61,439 nucleotides of DNA from Anaerovibrio slackiae (GCF_009695585.1 NZ_VUNR01000016.1:1-61439), one strand, 5' to 3'. Counted from the first letter of the stretch, positions 25,716 to 35,137 are shown. Numbers and translations: made by a program. The notes: a model not told the origin generated them from the sequence alone.

Positions 25716-27244
25716 GACAATGCCTCCACTAATCCATCAACTAACCCATCAATGGTATACTCCTTGGCCTCTATATCCACCCGGATACCCTGCTCCCGGC
25801 AGGTAGCAGCGGTCACAGGGCCGATAGCGGCTGTCTTTGCGCCGTTAATCAGCTCTGCTGCCCCTTCACCCAGAATCTTTGCCAGGTTTTTCACCGTGGA
25901 GGAGCTGGTGAAAGTAATCACATCAATCTCCCCCTCAGAAAGCTGGCGGCAGATTTCACTGCCATCCGCCTCCCCTGCCACCGTCTCATAGGCAGGCACC
26001 ACAGTCACATCAATGCCCTTTCTGCCAAGCTCCTCCGGCAGCACATTCCTGGCCTCTGCCGCCCTAGGGAGCAGCACCTTGTCTTCAGTGCTTACCTTGC
26101 CCTCCAGGGCAGCCAGGATGCCTTCCGCCCGGAACTCCGACGGAACCACATCAGCTATGATACCATATCCCTGCAAGGCCTTGGCAGTGGCACTGCCGAT
26201 GGCGCAGATTTTTGCCCTGCCCAGGGCGCGGCTGTCCCTGCCGGCAGCCAGCAGCCGGTCAAAGAAGTAATTCACCCCGTTGGCAGAGGTAAAAATCAAC
26301 CAGTTGAAGCTATCGATTTTCCCCACAGCTTCATCCAATGCCCCGAAGCCATCAGCTGGCGGCTGAATACGGATGGCAGGCGCCTCTGTGCAGGCCGCTC
26401 CCAAGGTTTCCAGCTTTTCTGCCAAAAGGGATGCCTGTGCTCTCGCCCGGGTAACCAGCACCCTTTTGCCAAAAAGGGGCTTTAGCTTCGGATTATCAAA
26501 CCATGCCAGCTTTTCCCGGAGCTTCACCACGTTGCCCACCAGGAAAATGCATGGCGGCTTGATGGACTCACTTTTCACCAAATCCGCCGCCTCGGCCACT
26601 GTAGAGGTCCATACCTGCTGCTGTGCCTTGGTGCCCCAGCGGATAATCGCCACAGGGGTATCGCCGCTCCTGCCGTTTTCCATGAGCCTTGCCGTGATCT
26701 TCGGCAGGTTTGCCACCCCCATCAGGAACACCACTGTGTCCGTAGCTGTAGCCAGCTGCTGCCAGTTGATATCCGAGTTTTCCTTGGTCGGGTCCTCATG
26801 GCCTGTCACCACTGCAAAGGAAGCAGCCACTCCCCTATGGGTGACAGGGATGCCTGCATAGGCAGGCACGGAAATGGCCGAGGTCACCCCCGGCACAATC
26901 TCAAAGGGCAGCCCGTTCTCCTGCAAAAGCAGTGCTTCCTCACCGCCCCTGCCAAATACGAAGGGATCGCCTCCCTTGAGCCTGACCACGGTTTTGCCCT
27001 CCTTGGCCAGATCCACCAGCAGCTGGCAGATCTTGTCCTGAGTCATGGTGTGCTGGCTGGATGCCTTGCCCACATAAATAAACTCCGCCTCCTTGGGCGC
27101 ATACTGCAAAATCCGCTCATCCGCCAGCCGGTCATACACTACTGTATCCGCCATCTTCAGGCAGTCACATGCTTTCAGCGTCAGGAGGCGGTAATCACCC
27201 GGCCCTGCCCCGATCAGATAAACCTTTCCATTCATGCCATTCAT
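25712..27244 (-). CDS. cobA-hemD: Fused uroporphyrinogen-III C-methyltransferase / uroporphyrinogen-III synthase
   Basis: Residues 1-245 are a SUMT methyltransferase: [67 protein letters not shown] and [11 protein letters not shown]. Residues about 255-510 are HemD, with [44 protein letters not shown], and [13 protein letters not shown]. HemD closes hydroxymethylbilane to uroporphyrinogen III, and the methyltransferase makes precorrin-2 from it, directing flux to siroheme and cobalamin. This fusion is common in Firmicutes. The M1 start is 13 nt from GGAGG, somewhat long. Confidence 0.96.
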   Translation of the reverse strand: MNGMNGKVYLIGAGPGDYRLLTLKACDCLKMADTVVYDRLADERILQYAPKEAEFIYVGKASSQHTMTQDKICQLLVDLAKEGKTVVRLKGGDPFVFGRGGEEALLLQENGLPFEIVPGVTSAISVPAYAGIPVTHRGVAASFAVVTGHEDPTKENSDINWQQLATATDTVVFLMGVANLPKITARLMENGRSGDTPVAIIRWGTKAQQQVWTSTVAEAADLVKSESIKPPCIFLVGNVVKLREKLAWFDNPKLKPLFGKRVLVTRARAQASLLAEKLETLGAACTEAPAIRIQPPADGFGALDEAVGKIDSFNWLIFTSANGVNYFFDRLLAAGRDSRALGRAKICAIGSATAKALQGYGIIADVVPSEFRAEGILAALEGKVSTEDKVLLPRAAEARNVLPEELGRKGIDVTVVPAYETVAGEADGSEICRQLSEGEIDVITFTSSSTVKNLAKILGEGAAELINGAKTAAIGPVTAATCREQGIRVDIEAKEYTIDGLVDGLVEALS

Positions 27245-27268
27245 AAAAACTTCATAACCTCCTACCGC

Positions 27269-28240
27269 TTACAGCTCTATGCCAAGGGAGCGCAGGATTT
27301 CCCTGCCTCCCATATCCAGCAGCTTATTCGCCAGGGAAATGCCCAGGTTCTCCGCCTCGTCAGCAGCCCCCTCCACGCTGTCCCTGAAAAGCTTCCTGCC
27401 ATCCAGGGAGGCAATCACCGCCTCCACCCGGATAGCCTCCGCCTTGCCTGCATGGGCATCTTGCAAAATATCTGCGTTATTTACCGGCTGGGCATATACC
27501 CCCACCGGCACCTGGCAGCCCCCCTCCACCGTGGCGAGAAAGCCCCGCTCCGCCGCTGTGCAGGCACGGGTAATGCCATCATCCAGAAAAGAAAGCAGTT
27601 CCCGGGTTTCCCTGTCATCTATCCTTGACTCAATGGCCAGAGCCCCCTGCCCAACCGCCGGCAGGCACAGAGACCGGGGCAGCACCTGACGGATGCGCTC
27701 ACCGAAGCCCAGCCGCTTCAGCCCGGCACAGGCCAGGATAATACCGTCAAAATTCTCCTCCTCCAGCTTCCGCAGCCGGGTATTTACGTTGCCCCGCAAA
27801 TCAACAATCTGCAGGTCAGGCCGGGCATGGAGAAGCTGCGCCCGGCGCCGGAGGCTGGATGTGCCTACCTTTGCTCCCTCCGGCAGTGCCCCAAAGCTCC
27901 CATATCGCTGGCTTACCAGGGCATCCCCCGCATCAGCCCTTTCCGTAACAGCCGTAATCACCAGTCCCTCCGGCACTACCACCGGCATGTCCTTCAGGCT
28001 GTGCACCGCTATATCTATCTCACCTGCCAGCATGGCAGTCTCCAATTCCTTGGTAAAGAGCCCCTTGCCACCGATTTTTGCCAGAGGTGCATTGAGGATT
28101 TTATCCCCTTTGGTGGTCATGAGCCGCTTCTCAATTGCCAGATCAGGATACCTTTTTCGCAATTCCCCAATGACAAAATCCGCCTGCCACAGGGCCAGCT
28201 GGCTGCTTCTGGTTCCCACTATCAGCTTTTTCTTACTCAT
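27269..28240 (-). CDS. hemC: Hydroxymethylbilane synthase (porphobilinogen deaminase)
   Basis: HemC polymerises four porphobilinogens on a dipyrromethane cofactor. The 323-residue protein shows KKLIVGTRSSQLALWQ, IEKRLMTTKGDKILNAPLAKIGGKGLFTKELE, IDIAVHSLKDMPV, GTSSLRRRAQLL, and the cofactor-bearing cysteine in VEGGCQVPVG. ATG 28240 sits inside the end of hemA (ATGAGTAA overlap) with GAGG upstream. The C-terminal domain is of normal length. Confidence 0.97.
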   Translation of the reverse strand: MSKKKLIVGTRSSQLALWQADFVIGELRKRYPDLAIEKRLMTTKGDKILNAPLAKIGGKGLFTKELETAMLAGEIDIAVHSLKDMPVVVPEGLVITAVTERADAGDALVSQRYGSFGALPEGAKVGTSSLRRRAQLLHARPDLQIVDLRGNVNTRLRKLEEENFDGIILACAGLKRLGFGERIRQVLPRSLCLPAVGQGALAIESRIDDRETRELLSFLDDGITRACTAAERGFLATVEGGCQVPVGVYAQPVNNADILQDAHAGKAEAIRVEAVIASLDGRKLFRDSVEGAADEAENLGISLANKLLDMGGREILRSLGIEL

Positions 28241-29552
28241 CGGCATCAACCTCGTTTCCCATCTCGCCTATATCCTCCAGCTGAAAAAGATTCTGCATGG
28301 CGCCTTTCAGCTCCTGCTCATGAGCCGTGCCCACCGCATCATGGACGCTGCTCATAGGCTCCCTGAGCAGCTTTCGCACCAGCATCTTCGTCATGTTCTC
28401 CACTATCCGCACATCGTCCTCGGACAAGCCCTTCAGCTTGCGGAATGCCCTTTTCAGCTCAATCTGCCTGATCTGCTCCGCCTTTTCCGACAGCCGGCTC
28501 ATCACCGGCTGCATGGAAAGATACTGATACCTGTCCAGAAGGGCTGCCGTTTCCTCCAGCACAATGGCTTCTGCCGCCACAGCCTCCTGCTGGCGGTGCT
28601 GCAGGTTGTCATCCACCACCGACTCCAGGTCATCAATGTTAAACAAGCTGATGCCGGGCAAATCCCCCACCGCCGGGTCCACATCCCGGGGCACGGCAAT
28701 ATCAATCAGCACCAGCTGCCGCTCTGACCTGCGCCTCTCCATGGCCTTGGCCATCTCCCTGGGGCTGATGACATAGTGAGGGGCTCCCGTGGAGGTAATG
28801 ATGATATCCATATCCCCCATCAGCTCATAAACCTGGGTCCATGGCACGGCCTGCCCCAGAAAACGCATGGCAAGGGCCTCCGCCCGCTCCAGATGATGAT
28901 TTGCCACAAAAAGCTTCGGTGCCCCCTGGCTGAGGAGATGGGATGCCGTCAGCTCCGCCATCTTGCCTGCCCCAAAAAGCAGTACCCGGCAGCCATCCAC
29001 ATGCCCTAGTGTCTTCTTGGCCAGCTCCACTGCCGCATAGCTGACAGAAACCGCGCTATAGGCAATCCTGGTCTCCGTCCTCACCCTCTTGCCCGTGGCA
29101 ATGGCCCTGTGGAACAAAAGGTTCAGCATGGTGTCAGTGCCGCCATTTTCCAGGGCAACTGCATAAGCATGCTTCACCTGGCTGAGAATCTGCCCCTCGC
29201 CGATAACCAGCGAGTCAAGGCTGGACGATACCCTGAGCAGGTGGTCCACGCACTCCCTGCCCCAGTAGGTATAGGTATAGTCCGCCAAAAACGCCTCATC
29301 CAGCAGCACCCCTGTCAGCCAGTGCCACACCTTCACCACAGGGAATAAATCCCCTGCCTGCTCCACCACCGCATAAACCTCGCTGCGGTTGCAGGTGGAC
29401 AGCACCACAGCCTCCCTGATGCCGGACACCTCCTCCAGGTTGGCCAGCACCATCATGATCTTTTCCTGAGGTATACTAAATTTTTCCCTGATCTCCACCG
29501 GTGCTGTCCGATGATTCAGCCCCAGCACCACTAATCTCTTTTCTGACTTCAT
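28233..29552 (-). CDS. hemA: Glutamyl-tRNA reductase
   Basis: HemA reduces glutamyl-tRNA(Glu) to glutamate-1-semialdehyde with NADPH and is the usual control point of the C5 pathway. The 439-residue protein has LVVLGLNHRTAPVEIREK, the catalytic cysteine C54 in VLSTCNRSEVYAV, DSLVIGEGQILSQVK, SVSYAAVELAKK, VLLFGAGKMAEL (nucleotide binding) and a C-terminal helical dimerisation domain. Its start region overlaps the preceding sirC gene by 77 nt, an unusually long overlap; ATG 29552 has only a weak ribosome site, and GTG codons at the conserved VVLGLNH are alternatives. Confidence 0.96.
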   Translation of the reverse strand: MKSEKRLVVLGLNHRTAPVEIREKFSIPQEKIMMVLANLEEVSGIREAVVLSTCNRSEVYAVVEQAGDLFPVVKVWHWLTGVLLDEAFLADYTYTYWGRECVDHLLRVSSSLDSLVIGEGQILSQVKHAYAVALENGGTDTMLNLLFHRAIATGKRVRTETRIAYSAVSVSYAAVELAKKTLGHVDGCRVLLFGAGKMAELTASHLLSQGAPKLFVANHHLERAEALAMRFLGQAVPWTQVYELMGDMDIIITSTGAPHYVISPREMAKAMERRRSERQLVLIDIAVPRDVDPAVGDLPGISLFNIDDLESVVDDNLQHRQQEAVAAEAIVLEETAALLDRYQYLSMQPVMSRLSEKAEQIRQIELKRAFRKLKGLSEDDVRIVENMTKMLVRKLLREPMSSVHDAVGTAHEQELKGAMQNLFQLEDIGEMGNEVDADE

Positions 29553-30153
29553 CTTTCGCCTGTTCCATTCTGCCCTGTAAAATCAAATCCATAATCTCCT
29601 GCTTCATGGCCTGCCGCCACAGCTTCTGCCGCCTCTGGGTGCCTTCCACAGTCTTCAGAAGCTCCTTCCTGGCTGTGCCCAGCCATTCAAGAAACTCGCC
29701 CACTCCCGGGTGATAGCGTTTTTCCATGTCCGCCTTCACCAGCCTGGCAAAAGCCGGGCTGCTGCCGCCTGTAGCCACTGTCATTTCCAGCTCTCCCTGC
29801 CGGATGACCGCCGGCACAAAAAAATCGCAGTCCTTGGGCTCAGTGGCACTATTCACCAGCGCCCCTGCCGCCCTTGCCTGGCGGCATACCTCCGCGTTGG
29901 CGGCAAAATCATCCGTAGCCGCAAAAACCAGCCGGAAGGCACCGTAGCGCCAGCGGAATTCCTCATGGGTGGATTTCTGCCAGATAACCCTGCCGCTGGC
30001 CATCAGTTCCTCTATCTCAGGCAGCACCCGGGGCGCCACAACCACCACAGTAGCCTTTTCCGCTACCAGATGCTTTATTTTCCTATAAGCAACGCTGCCG
30101 CCGCCCACCACAGCTGCCGCCTGTCCTTCCAGGCGCATATTAATCGGATACAT
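29476..30153 (-). CDS. Precorrin-2 dehydrogenase / sirohydrochlorin ferrochelatase-like (CysG N-terminal type)
   Basis: The 225-residue protein resembles Met8p/SirC/CysG-B: YPINMRLEGQAAAVVGGGSVAYRKI (NAD-binding), VVAPRVLPEIEEL, AATDDFAANAEVCRQARAAGALVNSA, DFFVPAVIRQGELEMTVATGGSSPAFARLVK. It oxidises precorrin-2 to sirohydrochlorin and may insert iron to make siroheme. As the first gene of the heme operon it places siroheme or corrinoid synthesis under the same promoter as the common pathway. ATG 30153 has GGGGG at 5 nt. The polar C-terminal 25 residues are encoded by DNA that also begins hemA. Confidence 0.92.
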   Translation of the reverse strand: MYPINMRLEGQAAAVVGGGSVAYRKIKHLVAEKATVVVVAPRVLPEIEELMASGRVIWQKSTHEEFRWRYGAFRLVFAATDDFAANAEVCRQARAAGALVNSATEPKDCDFFVPAVIRQGELEMTVATGGSSPAFARLVKADMEKRYHPGVGEFLEWLGTARKELLKTVEGTQRRQKLWRQAMKQEIMDLILQGRMEQAKDEVRKEISGAGAESSDSTGGDQGKI

Positions 30154-30219
30154 AGCCGCCCCCATTTATCACACAAATTCGTCACAAAAACGAATAACAT
30201 TCACCTTTCAACCATACCA

Positions 30220-30225
30220 ATTATA
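30220..30225 (-). promoter_or_regulatory. Candidate -10 of the heme operon
   Basis: TATAAT on the minus strand about 65 nt before sirC. No good -35 is evident; the upstream sequence is the T-rich tail of the preceding terminator. Confidence 0.4.
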
Positions 30226-30238
30226 TTACAAACCACGG

Positions 30239-30274
30239 CAAAAAAAAAGACCATGATGAACTATCACGGTCTTT
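30239..30274 (-). terminator. Rho-independent terminator after the NarL-type regulator
   Basis: On the minus strand AAAGACCGTGAT and ATCATGGTCTTT pair around a short loop and are followed by at least six Ts. Confidence 0.9.
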
Positions 30275-30285
30275 CCTGCAAAAAA

Positions 30286-30957
30286 TTATTCCAATTCCAT
30301 AATATTGTGCTTCAATACATAAATGAGTGCCTGAGTCCTGTCATTGACATTCAGCTTGCGGAAAATATTTGTCAGATGATTTTTGACGGTCTTCTCACTG
30401 ACAAACAATGCCTGAGCGATATCCTGATTGCTGAAGCCCTTGGCGATGCATGCCACCACATCCATCTCACGGGCAGTCAGCCGCTCGTTGCGGCCTTCCC
30501 GCCACAAGGTCTTTGCCTTCTCCTGCACATCATCACTAGGCTTAATGCTGCCAAAGATGCGCTTCTGCAGCTCCGGCAGGAGATAAAAGCCTCCCTCTGC
30601 CACCGTATGGATTGCCTCCAAAAGCACGCTAGGCTCCACGCCCTTCAACAGATAGCCATAGGCACCGTTCTTCAAAAGTTCCAGGACATAATTGTCGTTG
30701 TCATGAATGGTAAGTGCAATAATCTTGACATGGCACCGTGCCGCTACCAGCTGCTTGCACACTTCCATACCGCTCAGCCCCGGCATATTCAAGTCCAGCA
30801 GCAAAACATCAGGCTGTAGCACCAAAGTCCTAGCCAAAGTTTCCTGGCCGTCCTCAGTTTCGCCTACAACCTCTATGTCGCTCTCAAAATCCAATACACC
30901 TTTGATGCCCTGACGAAGCAATGTATGGTCATCCGCTATCAAAACTCTTATTGGCAT
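30286..30957 (-). CDS. NarL/FixJ-family response regulator, orphan
   Basis: The 223-residue protein has an N-terminal receiver domain: acidic pocket ADDH, phospho-acceptor D55 in VLLLDLNMPGLSG, the T in IIALTIHDND, and the conserved K in YLLKGV. A C-terminal LuxR helix-turn-helix follows (LTAREMDVVACIAKG, SNQDIAQALFVSEKTVKNHL). It would dimerise and bind DNA when phosphorylated. No histidine kinase is adjacent; a hybrid kinase and a secretin operon lie upstream. GGGGG precedes ATG 30957 by about 8 nt. It has its own promoter and terminator. Confidence 0.93.
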   Translation of the reverse strand: MPIRVLIADDHTLLRQGIKGVLDFESDIEVVGETEDGQETLARTLVLQPDVLLLDLNMPGLSGMEVCKQLVAARCHVKIIALTIHDNDNYVLELLKNGAYGYLLKGVEPSVLLEAIHTVAEGGFYLLPELQKRIFGSIKPSDDVQEKAKTLWREGRNERLTAREMDVVACIAKGFSNQDIAQALFVSEKTVKNHLTNIFRKLNVNDRTQALIYVLKHNIMELE

Positions 30958-31009
30958 ACTATAATCCCCCATTGTATATTTTGACCGATTTCAAAATACA
31001 GTTTGGGTA

Positions 31010-31018
31010 TATTATACC
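31010..31018 (-). promoter_or_regulatory. Extended -10 promoter of the NarL-type regulator
   Basis: TGGTATAAT on the minus strand, with TTTCAT about 18 nt upstream as a weak -35, in the gap after the secretin gene. Confidence 0.55.
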
Positions 31019-31031
31019 ACACTTGAACAAT

Positions 31032-32324
31032 TTATGAAACTATTTTAGCCTTTAATATGATAAAAATTTCTGAATTAGCTACACTGGAGTGTACACTTTT
31101 AAATAAATTCCCCAAAATAGGCAAATCCCCCAGGAACGGCACCTTGGACATGGATTTGATTTCCTCGGAGGAAATCAGCCCGCCTATCACCATGGTCTCA
31201 CCGTCCTTCAGCCGCACCATGGTATCAGCGGAACGCTTCTGGAAGCTGTAGGCATTCATTTCCTCCACATACTGAGGCGAGCTGACCTCGGTATGGATTT
31301 TCGAAGTAATATAGCCATCCTCGTTCACCATGGGCAGGCACCGCAGGATGATGCCTGCCGGCCGGTACTCAATAGAGGTTGTCACCGTGGAATTAGTGGT
31401 GGAAACCGTCGGCACCGGCACCTCGCCGCCAATGTTGATGACCGCTTCCTGCCCCTGCATGGTGACGATGTTTGGCCTAGACAGCACATCCGCCTTGCCA
31501 TGGCTCACCATGGCCTCAATAGCCGCTGAAAACTGCCACTCGTATGGCTTGCCGCCAGGCCCCTTGCCAAAGCTGACAATGCCTCCTGCCGTGCCGGATT
31601 TCTCAAAGACAGGGCGTTTTGCCTCATCCCCATCGTAGTTGTACTGAGGCAGGGTTGTCCAGTCCCACTGTATGCCCAGCTTGCTGGCATCCTCCTTGTT
31701 GACGGACACCACCTTTGCCTCAATGGAAACCTGCCTGGCAGGCACATCCAGCTTCTGTACCAGCTCCCGCGCCCTCTCAGCCTCCTCTGCCGTACCATAG
31801 ACCAGCAGGGAGCCCGTGCTCACATCCGCCAGCACCCGCTGCCTTTTTTCACTATTCACGGCTTGCAGCTTTGTGCTCTCCTTCGTCTCTCCCTTTGCCG
31901 CCTCCTTGACGGATTTGCCTGTACCGGCTTGCCCTTTGCTGTCTCCCTGCCCCAAATACATGGCCACGGCATTTTTTATATCCTGCAAAGGAGCGTATTT
32001 TACCGGCAGCACATGCACACGGCCAAATCCCTGCTGCAAATTCCCTCTGCCTGCCACAATCCAGGTATTGCCATCCCTGGTTGCATCAAATCCGCCTGCC
32101 CGGATAATCTGCATCAGCATCTCCTCAGGCTCCGCCTCATCTACTTTCAATGAAATGCTGCCCGTTACCGACCTATCCAAAATGATATTTATGTTGCCCA
32201 TTCTGGCAATAGAACGGAGCAATTCCCCCACATCCCCATCCTGCACATTCAGGGACATGGCATCTGCCCTGCCGCTCCCCAGCAGCATCAGGCATACCAC
32301 CATACTAATAAAAAACCGTTTCAT
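31032..32324 (-). CDS. Secretin (PilQ/GspD-type outer-membrane pore)
   Basis: The 430-residue protein has a signal peptide (KRFFISMVVCLMLLGSGRADA). STN/N0-like and N1-like domains follow (VGELLRSIARMGNINIILDRSV; VHVLPVKYAPLQDIKNAV), then a low-complexity K/E/S/T linker and a second ring domain (RVLADVSTGSLLVYGTAEEAERARELV). The secretin core comprises ADVLSRPNIVTMQGQEAVINIGGEVP, RPAGIILRCLPMV, GETMVIGGLISSEE and VPFLGDLPILGNLFK. Secretins form the outer-membrane gate of type II secretion or type IV pili. It is short and its other machinery is absent from the window. ATG 32324 has GGGGGA upstream. Confidence 0.9.
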   Translation of the reverse strand: MKRFFISMVVCLMLLGSGRADAMSLNVQDGDVGELLRSIARMGNINIILDRSVTGSISLKVDEAEPEEMLMQIIRAGGFDATRDGNTWIVAGRGNLQQGFGRVHVLPVKYAPLQDIKNAVAMYLGQGDSKGQAGTGKSVKEAAKGETKESTKLQAVNSEKRQRVLADVSTGSLLVYGTAEEAERARELVQKLDVPARQVSIEAKVVSVNKEDASKLGIQWDWTTLPQYNYDGDEAKRPVFEKSGTAGGIVSFGKGPGGKPYEWQFSAAIEAMVSHGKADVLSRPNIVTMQGQEAVINIGGEVPVPTVSTTNSTVTTSIEYRPAGIILRCLPMVNEDGYITSKIHTEVSSPQYVEEMNAYSFQKRSADTMVRLKDGETMVIGGLISSEEIKSMSKVPFLGDLPILGNLFKSVHSSVANSEIFIILKAKIVS

Positions 32325-32353
32325 CATATTCCCCCATTTCTCCCCCAAGATAC

Positions 32354-33043
32354 TCACATCAGCCTTTCGCCTATTCGCAGCCTGTGCGCACAGCCATTGA
32401 CTGCAAGCACTGCCTCATCCTGCTCCACGCCCTCTAGGCATATCCCCGACCATGCTTCTCCTGCCAGAAGCAGCCTGCTTTTTCCCCCTGCCAGCACCAG
32501 GGCTCCCATGCCATCCCCGGCATGAATTATCCCCTGCAGCTGAAGGCCGCTATCCTTTTCCTTGCTATCCGCCCCGTCTCCTGCCTTGCCAGCAACCGGT
32601 CCGGCACTGGCAGCTGCCTGCACCTGACCGGCTGCTGCCTGTCCTTTTCCTTGTATAGTTCCTGTATTCACCTTGCTATCTGGCAACCTCCCCCTGGCTG
32701 TCTTCTGTCCGGCAGCTGCCTGTCCTGATTTCTGCTGCCCCTCAGACGGATGCTCCACCAAAAAAGGATTGCGCAGATTTTCCCTGTCCAATGCCCTGCT
32801 GCCGCCACGAATGGGCAGGGCTGCCGCCCGCTTTTCCATCCCTGCCCTCTCCATGCTTCCGGCAGACAAGACTGCCTGCTCCTGCCCCTCTGCACTATCT
32901 GACAGCACAAAAAGAGCCATAACGGCACAGGCAGCCAGCGTAAAAAACACTGCCGCCCGAAGCCGCCATGACTCCTTAAATTTCTGCAAAAACCGCTCTC
33001 CCCACTGCCGGAAATTCTCCCTGCCAAGCTCCCAAAACTCCAT
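32354..33043 (-). CDS. GspC/PilP-like inner-membrane partner of the secretin
   Basis: The 229-residue protein has a short cytoplasmic N-terminus, one membrane helix (AAVFFTLAACAVMALFVL, about 29-46), and a long flexible linker rich in A, G, Q and K. The C-terminal domain reads LQLQGIIHAGDGMGALVLAGGKSRLLLAGEAW...VEQDEAVLAVNG, resembling the beta-strand HR domain of GspC or PilP that docks onto a secretin. Position directly upstream of the secretin (29-nt gap) supports this. ATG 33043 has GGGGGAG 8 nt upstream. The assignment rests on topology and context more than on strong motif identity. Confidence 0.7.
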   Translation of the reverse strand: MEFWELGRENFRQWGERFLQKFKESWRLRAAVFFTLAACAVMALFVLSDSAEGQEQAVLSAGSMERAGMEKRAAALPIRGGSRALDRENLRNPFLVEHPSEGQQKSGQAAAGQKTARGRLPDSKVNTGTIQGKGQAAAGQVQAAASAGPVAGKAGDGADSKEKDSGLQLQGIIHAGDGMGALVLAGGKSRLLLAGEAWSGICLEGVEQDEAVLAVNGCAHRLRIGERLM

Positions 33044-33212
33044 CCTGATGCTCCCCCTTGATTTCTGCGCAGGCACCTGCTGAAAGGACATCTCCCTGCC
33101 ATGCCTGCATCCGTATAAAATTTTCAAGGAGCATCCCCTTATATCCGCAGAACCCCTCCGCAGATAATCCACTATAGCGCACAGGACACCCACTGCATCC
33201 CGGCTTAAGCTA

Positions 33213-33241
33213 AGTATACTTCATCTTCATCAATAAATCAA
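33213..33241 (-). promoter_or_regulatory. Promoter of the GspC/PilP-secretin operon
   Basis: On the minus strand TTGATT, a 17-nt spacer and TATACT lie about 165 nt before the first start codon, leaving a fairly long leader. Confidence 0.65.
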
Positions 33242-33265
33242 GTAAAGTTTTCAGAATTTTTGCAC

Positions 33266-33311
33266 AATTAATATTAGTATAGATATATATATTAATATAT
33301 ATATATTAATT
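33266..33311. repeat. AT-only palindromic region
   Basis: AATTAATAT and its complement bound a stretch made almost wholly of alternating A and T. It separates the end of the hybrid kinase gene from the secretin promoter and could extrude as a hairpin or be an easily melted site. Confidence 0.55.
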
Positions 33312-33316
33312 CATAC

Positions 33317-34993
33317 TCATTTAAGCAACTTCCTCATAACCATGCCCAGATGCTTAAAATTCAGCGGCTTGGACACATGCTCATTCATGCCGGCATTTTT
33401 CGCCGCCCGCACATCCTCCGCAAAGGCATCCGCCGTCATAGCCACAATGGGCACCGTCTTGCAATAAGGCAGCCCCATAGCCCTGATGGCGCAGGTAGCA
33501 TCATATCCGTTCATCCGCGGCATCCTCACATCCATGAAGATAATATCATAATACCCATCCTCATGCTGGGACACCTGCTGCACAGCCTCCTTGCCATCAA
33601 CGGCTTCCTCCACGGCCAGCCCCGTAGTCTTCAAAATCTCCATGGCAATCTCCCGGTTCAGCTCATTATCCTCCACCAGCAGGGCACGCCGCCCGGAAAA
33701 GTCAAGGCTCTCAATCCCTGCCAGGGACTCATCGCCACCTGAGGAATCCATGCCTGTGCCATTTGTGCCCTCATCACCGGCACCATTTTCCTGCAGCTTC
33801 AGATACACCGTCACCGTAAAGCGCGAGCCTTTTCCCAGGCGGCTCTCCACCTGGATATCCCCGTCCATCATCTGCACGATGCTGTGGGTAATGGCCATGC
33901 CCAGGCCTGTCCCCTGAATCTTGTCAACCCGTTGGTCTTCCGCCCGGCTGAAGGGCTCAAAAATCCGCTTGACGTATTCCTCGCTCATGCCCATGCCGTT
34001 GTCCTCGAACACGAACTCATAGCAGCCGCGGCCCGCCCTATCGCAGGACTTTTCCGACACGGCAAGCTTCAGCATGCCTCCGTCCGGCGTATACTTTACG
34101 CTGTTGCCCATCAGGTTGGTAAACACCTGCTGCAGCCGCAGGCTGTCACCTATCACATGCCTGTGCTCCAGCTTCTCCACCTGCAGCTCCAGGGTATGGC
34201 TGCGTGCCTCAATCTGGGGATTCATCATGGACACAAGGCTGTCCACCAGCTCCGCCAGGTTAAAGGGCTCATCCTTCAGCTCCACCTTGCCGGACTCAAT
34301 CTTGCTCATGTCCAGCACCTCATTGATCAGGTTCAGGAGATGCTTGCTGGCCATGCTTATTTTCTTCAGGCTGTCCAGCACCCGCTCCCTGTCATCCACA
34401 TGGCTGGCGGCAATCGCCGTCATGCCGATAATGCCGTTCATGGGGGTACGGATATCATGGGACATATTGGACAGGAACACCGTCTTGGCCCTGTTGGCAC
34501 GGCGGGCCTCCTCCACGGCTTCCTCAATCCGCTGCTGCTGGGCAATCTCCAGCTTCTTTTCCTCATTGATGTCCTTGAAAGCCACCGCAAACTCATTTTC
34601 CTCGTTATCAGGCTTCACCAGCAGGCACTGCAGATACCTTATCCTGCCGTTTCGCAGCACACGGTAGTTGATATAGTGCATCTGCTTGCGGAAAAAAATC
34701 CGCTTGACCTGGCGGATAGAGCAGATATCATCAAAGAGGCACTTATCCTCATCCAGTACATCCTTGCCCACATACCTTCTGATATTCTCCTCATAATCGC
34801 TCTCAATATTCACATCATCATAAAACTCATTCATGGACTCGCTCATGCGATAGCAGGTGCAAAGCCCCGTATCCATGCTGACGCCATACACCGTCTCGTA
34901 AGGCATAGTCAAGGCACGGATGAGCTTTCTCTGCTTGTCCACGCTGCCCCTGTCCATCTCGTTAAACGCTTCCAGGTTGTCCAGATTCCCCAT
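33317..34993 (-). CDS. Hybrid histidine kinase (PAS-HisKA-HATPase-REC), soluble
   Basis: The 558-residue protein has no membrane helix. A PAS-like sensor occupies roughly 25-135, followed by a coiled coil (QRIEEAVEEARRANRAK), HisKA with FLSNMSHDIRTPMNGIIG, HATPase_c (NLMGNSVKYTPDGG, FEDNGMGM, GTGLGMAITHSIVQMM), and a C-terminal receiver (ALLVEDNELNREIAMEIL, IIFMDVRMPRMNGYDAT, IVAMTADAF, SKPLNF). It can autophosphorylate and pass phosphate to its own receiver. Downstream of a BMP-family binding protein and a GGDEF-EAL protein, it probably serves the same pathway. The receiver is terminal, so a phosphotransfer protein elsewhere or self-contained signalling is implied. Confidence 0.93.
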   Translation of the reverse strand: MGNLDNLEAFNEMDRGSVDKQRKLIRALTMPYETVYGVSMDTGLCTCYRMSESMNEFYDDVNIESDYEENIRRYVGKDVLDEDKCLFDDICSIRQVKRIFFRKQMHYINYRVLRNGRIRYLQCLLVKPDNEENEFAVAFKDINEEKKLEIAQQQRIEEAVEEARRANRAKTVFLSNMSHDIRTPMNGIIGMTAIAASHVDDRERVLDSLKKISMASKHLLNLINEVLDMSKIESGKVELKDEPFNLAELVDSLVSMMNPQIEARSHTLELQVEKLEHRHVIGDSLRLQQVFTNLMGNSVKYTPDGGMLKLAVSEKSCDRAGRGCYEFVFEDNGMGMSEEYVKRIFEPFSRAEDQRVDKIQGTGLGMAITHSIVQMMDGDIQVESRLGKGSRFTVTVYLKLQENGAGDEGTNGTGMDSSGGDESLAGIESLDFSGRRALLVEDNELNREIAMEILKTTGLAVEEAVDGKEAVQQVSQHEDGYYDIIFMDVRMPRMNGYDATCAIRAMGLPYCKTVPIVAMTADAFAEDVRAAKNAGMNEHVSKPLNFKHLGMVMRKLLK

Positions 34994-35137
34994 AATAGTG
35001 TTTTACCTTTCTGCCGGAACTCCCCGAACCGGCATCTATCCATCAAAGCTATAGCAATACAGCTTTCTCGCAGTATCAGAGCATCAGCTTCGATATTCCT
35101 CGTCTGATGTTCTGTGCTCACTGTACGGATTGCCTGC

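Noticed and set aside
30154..30238. Cobalamin or other riboswitch before the tetrapyrrole operon
   Set aside because: The leader is under 90 nt and has no B12-box or other conserved riboswitch sequence.
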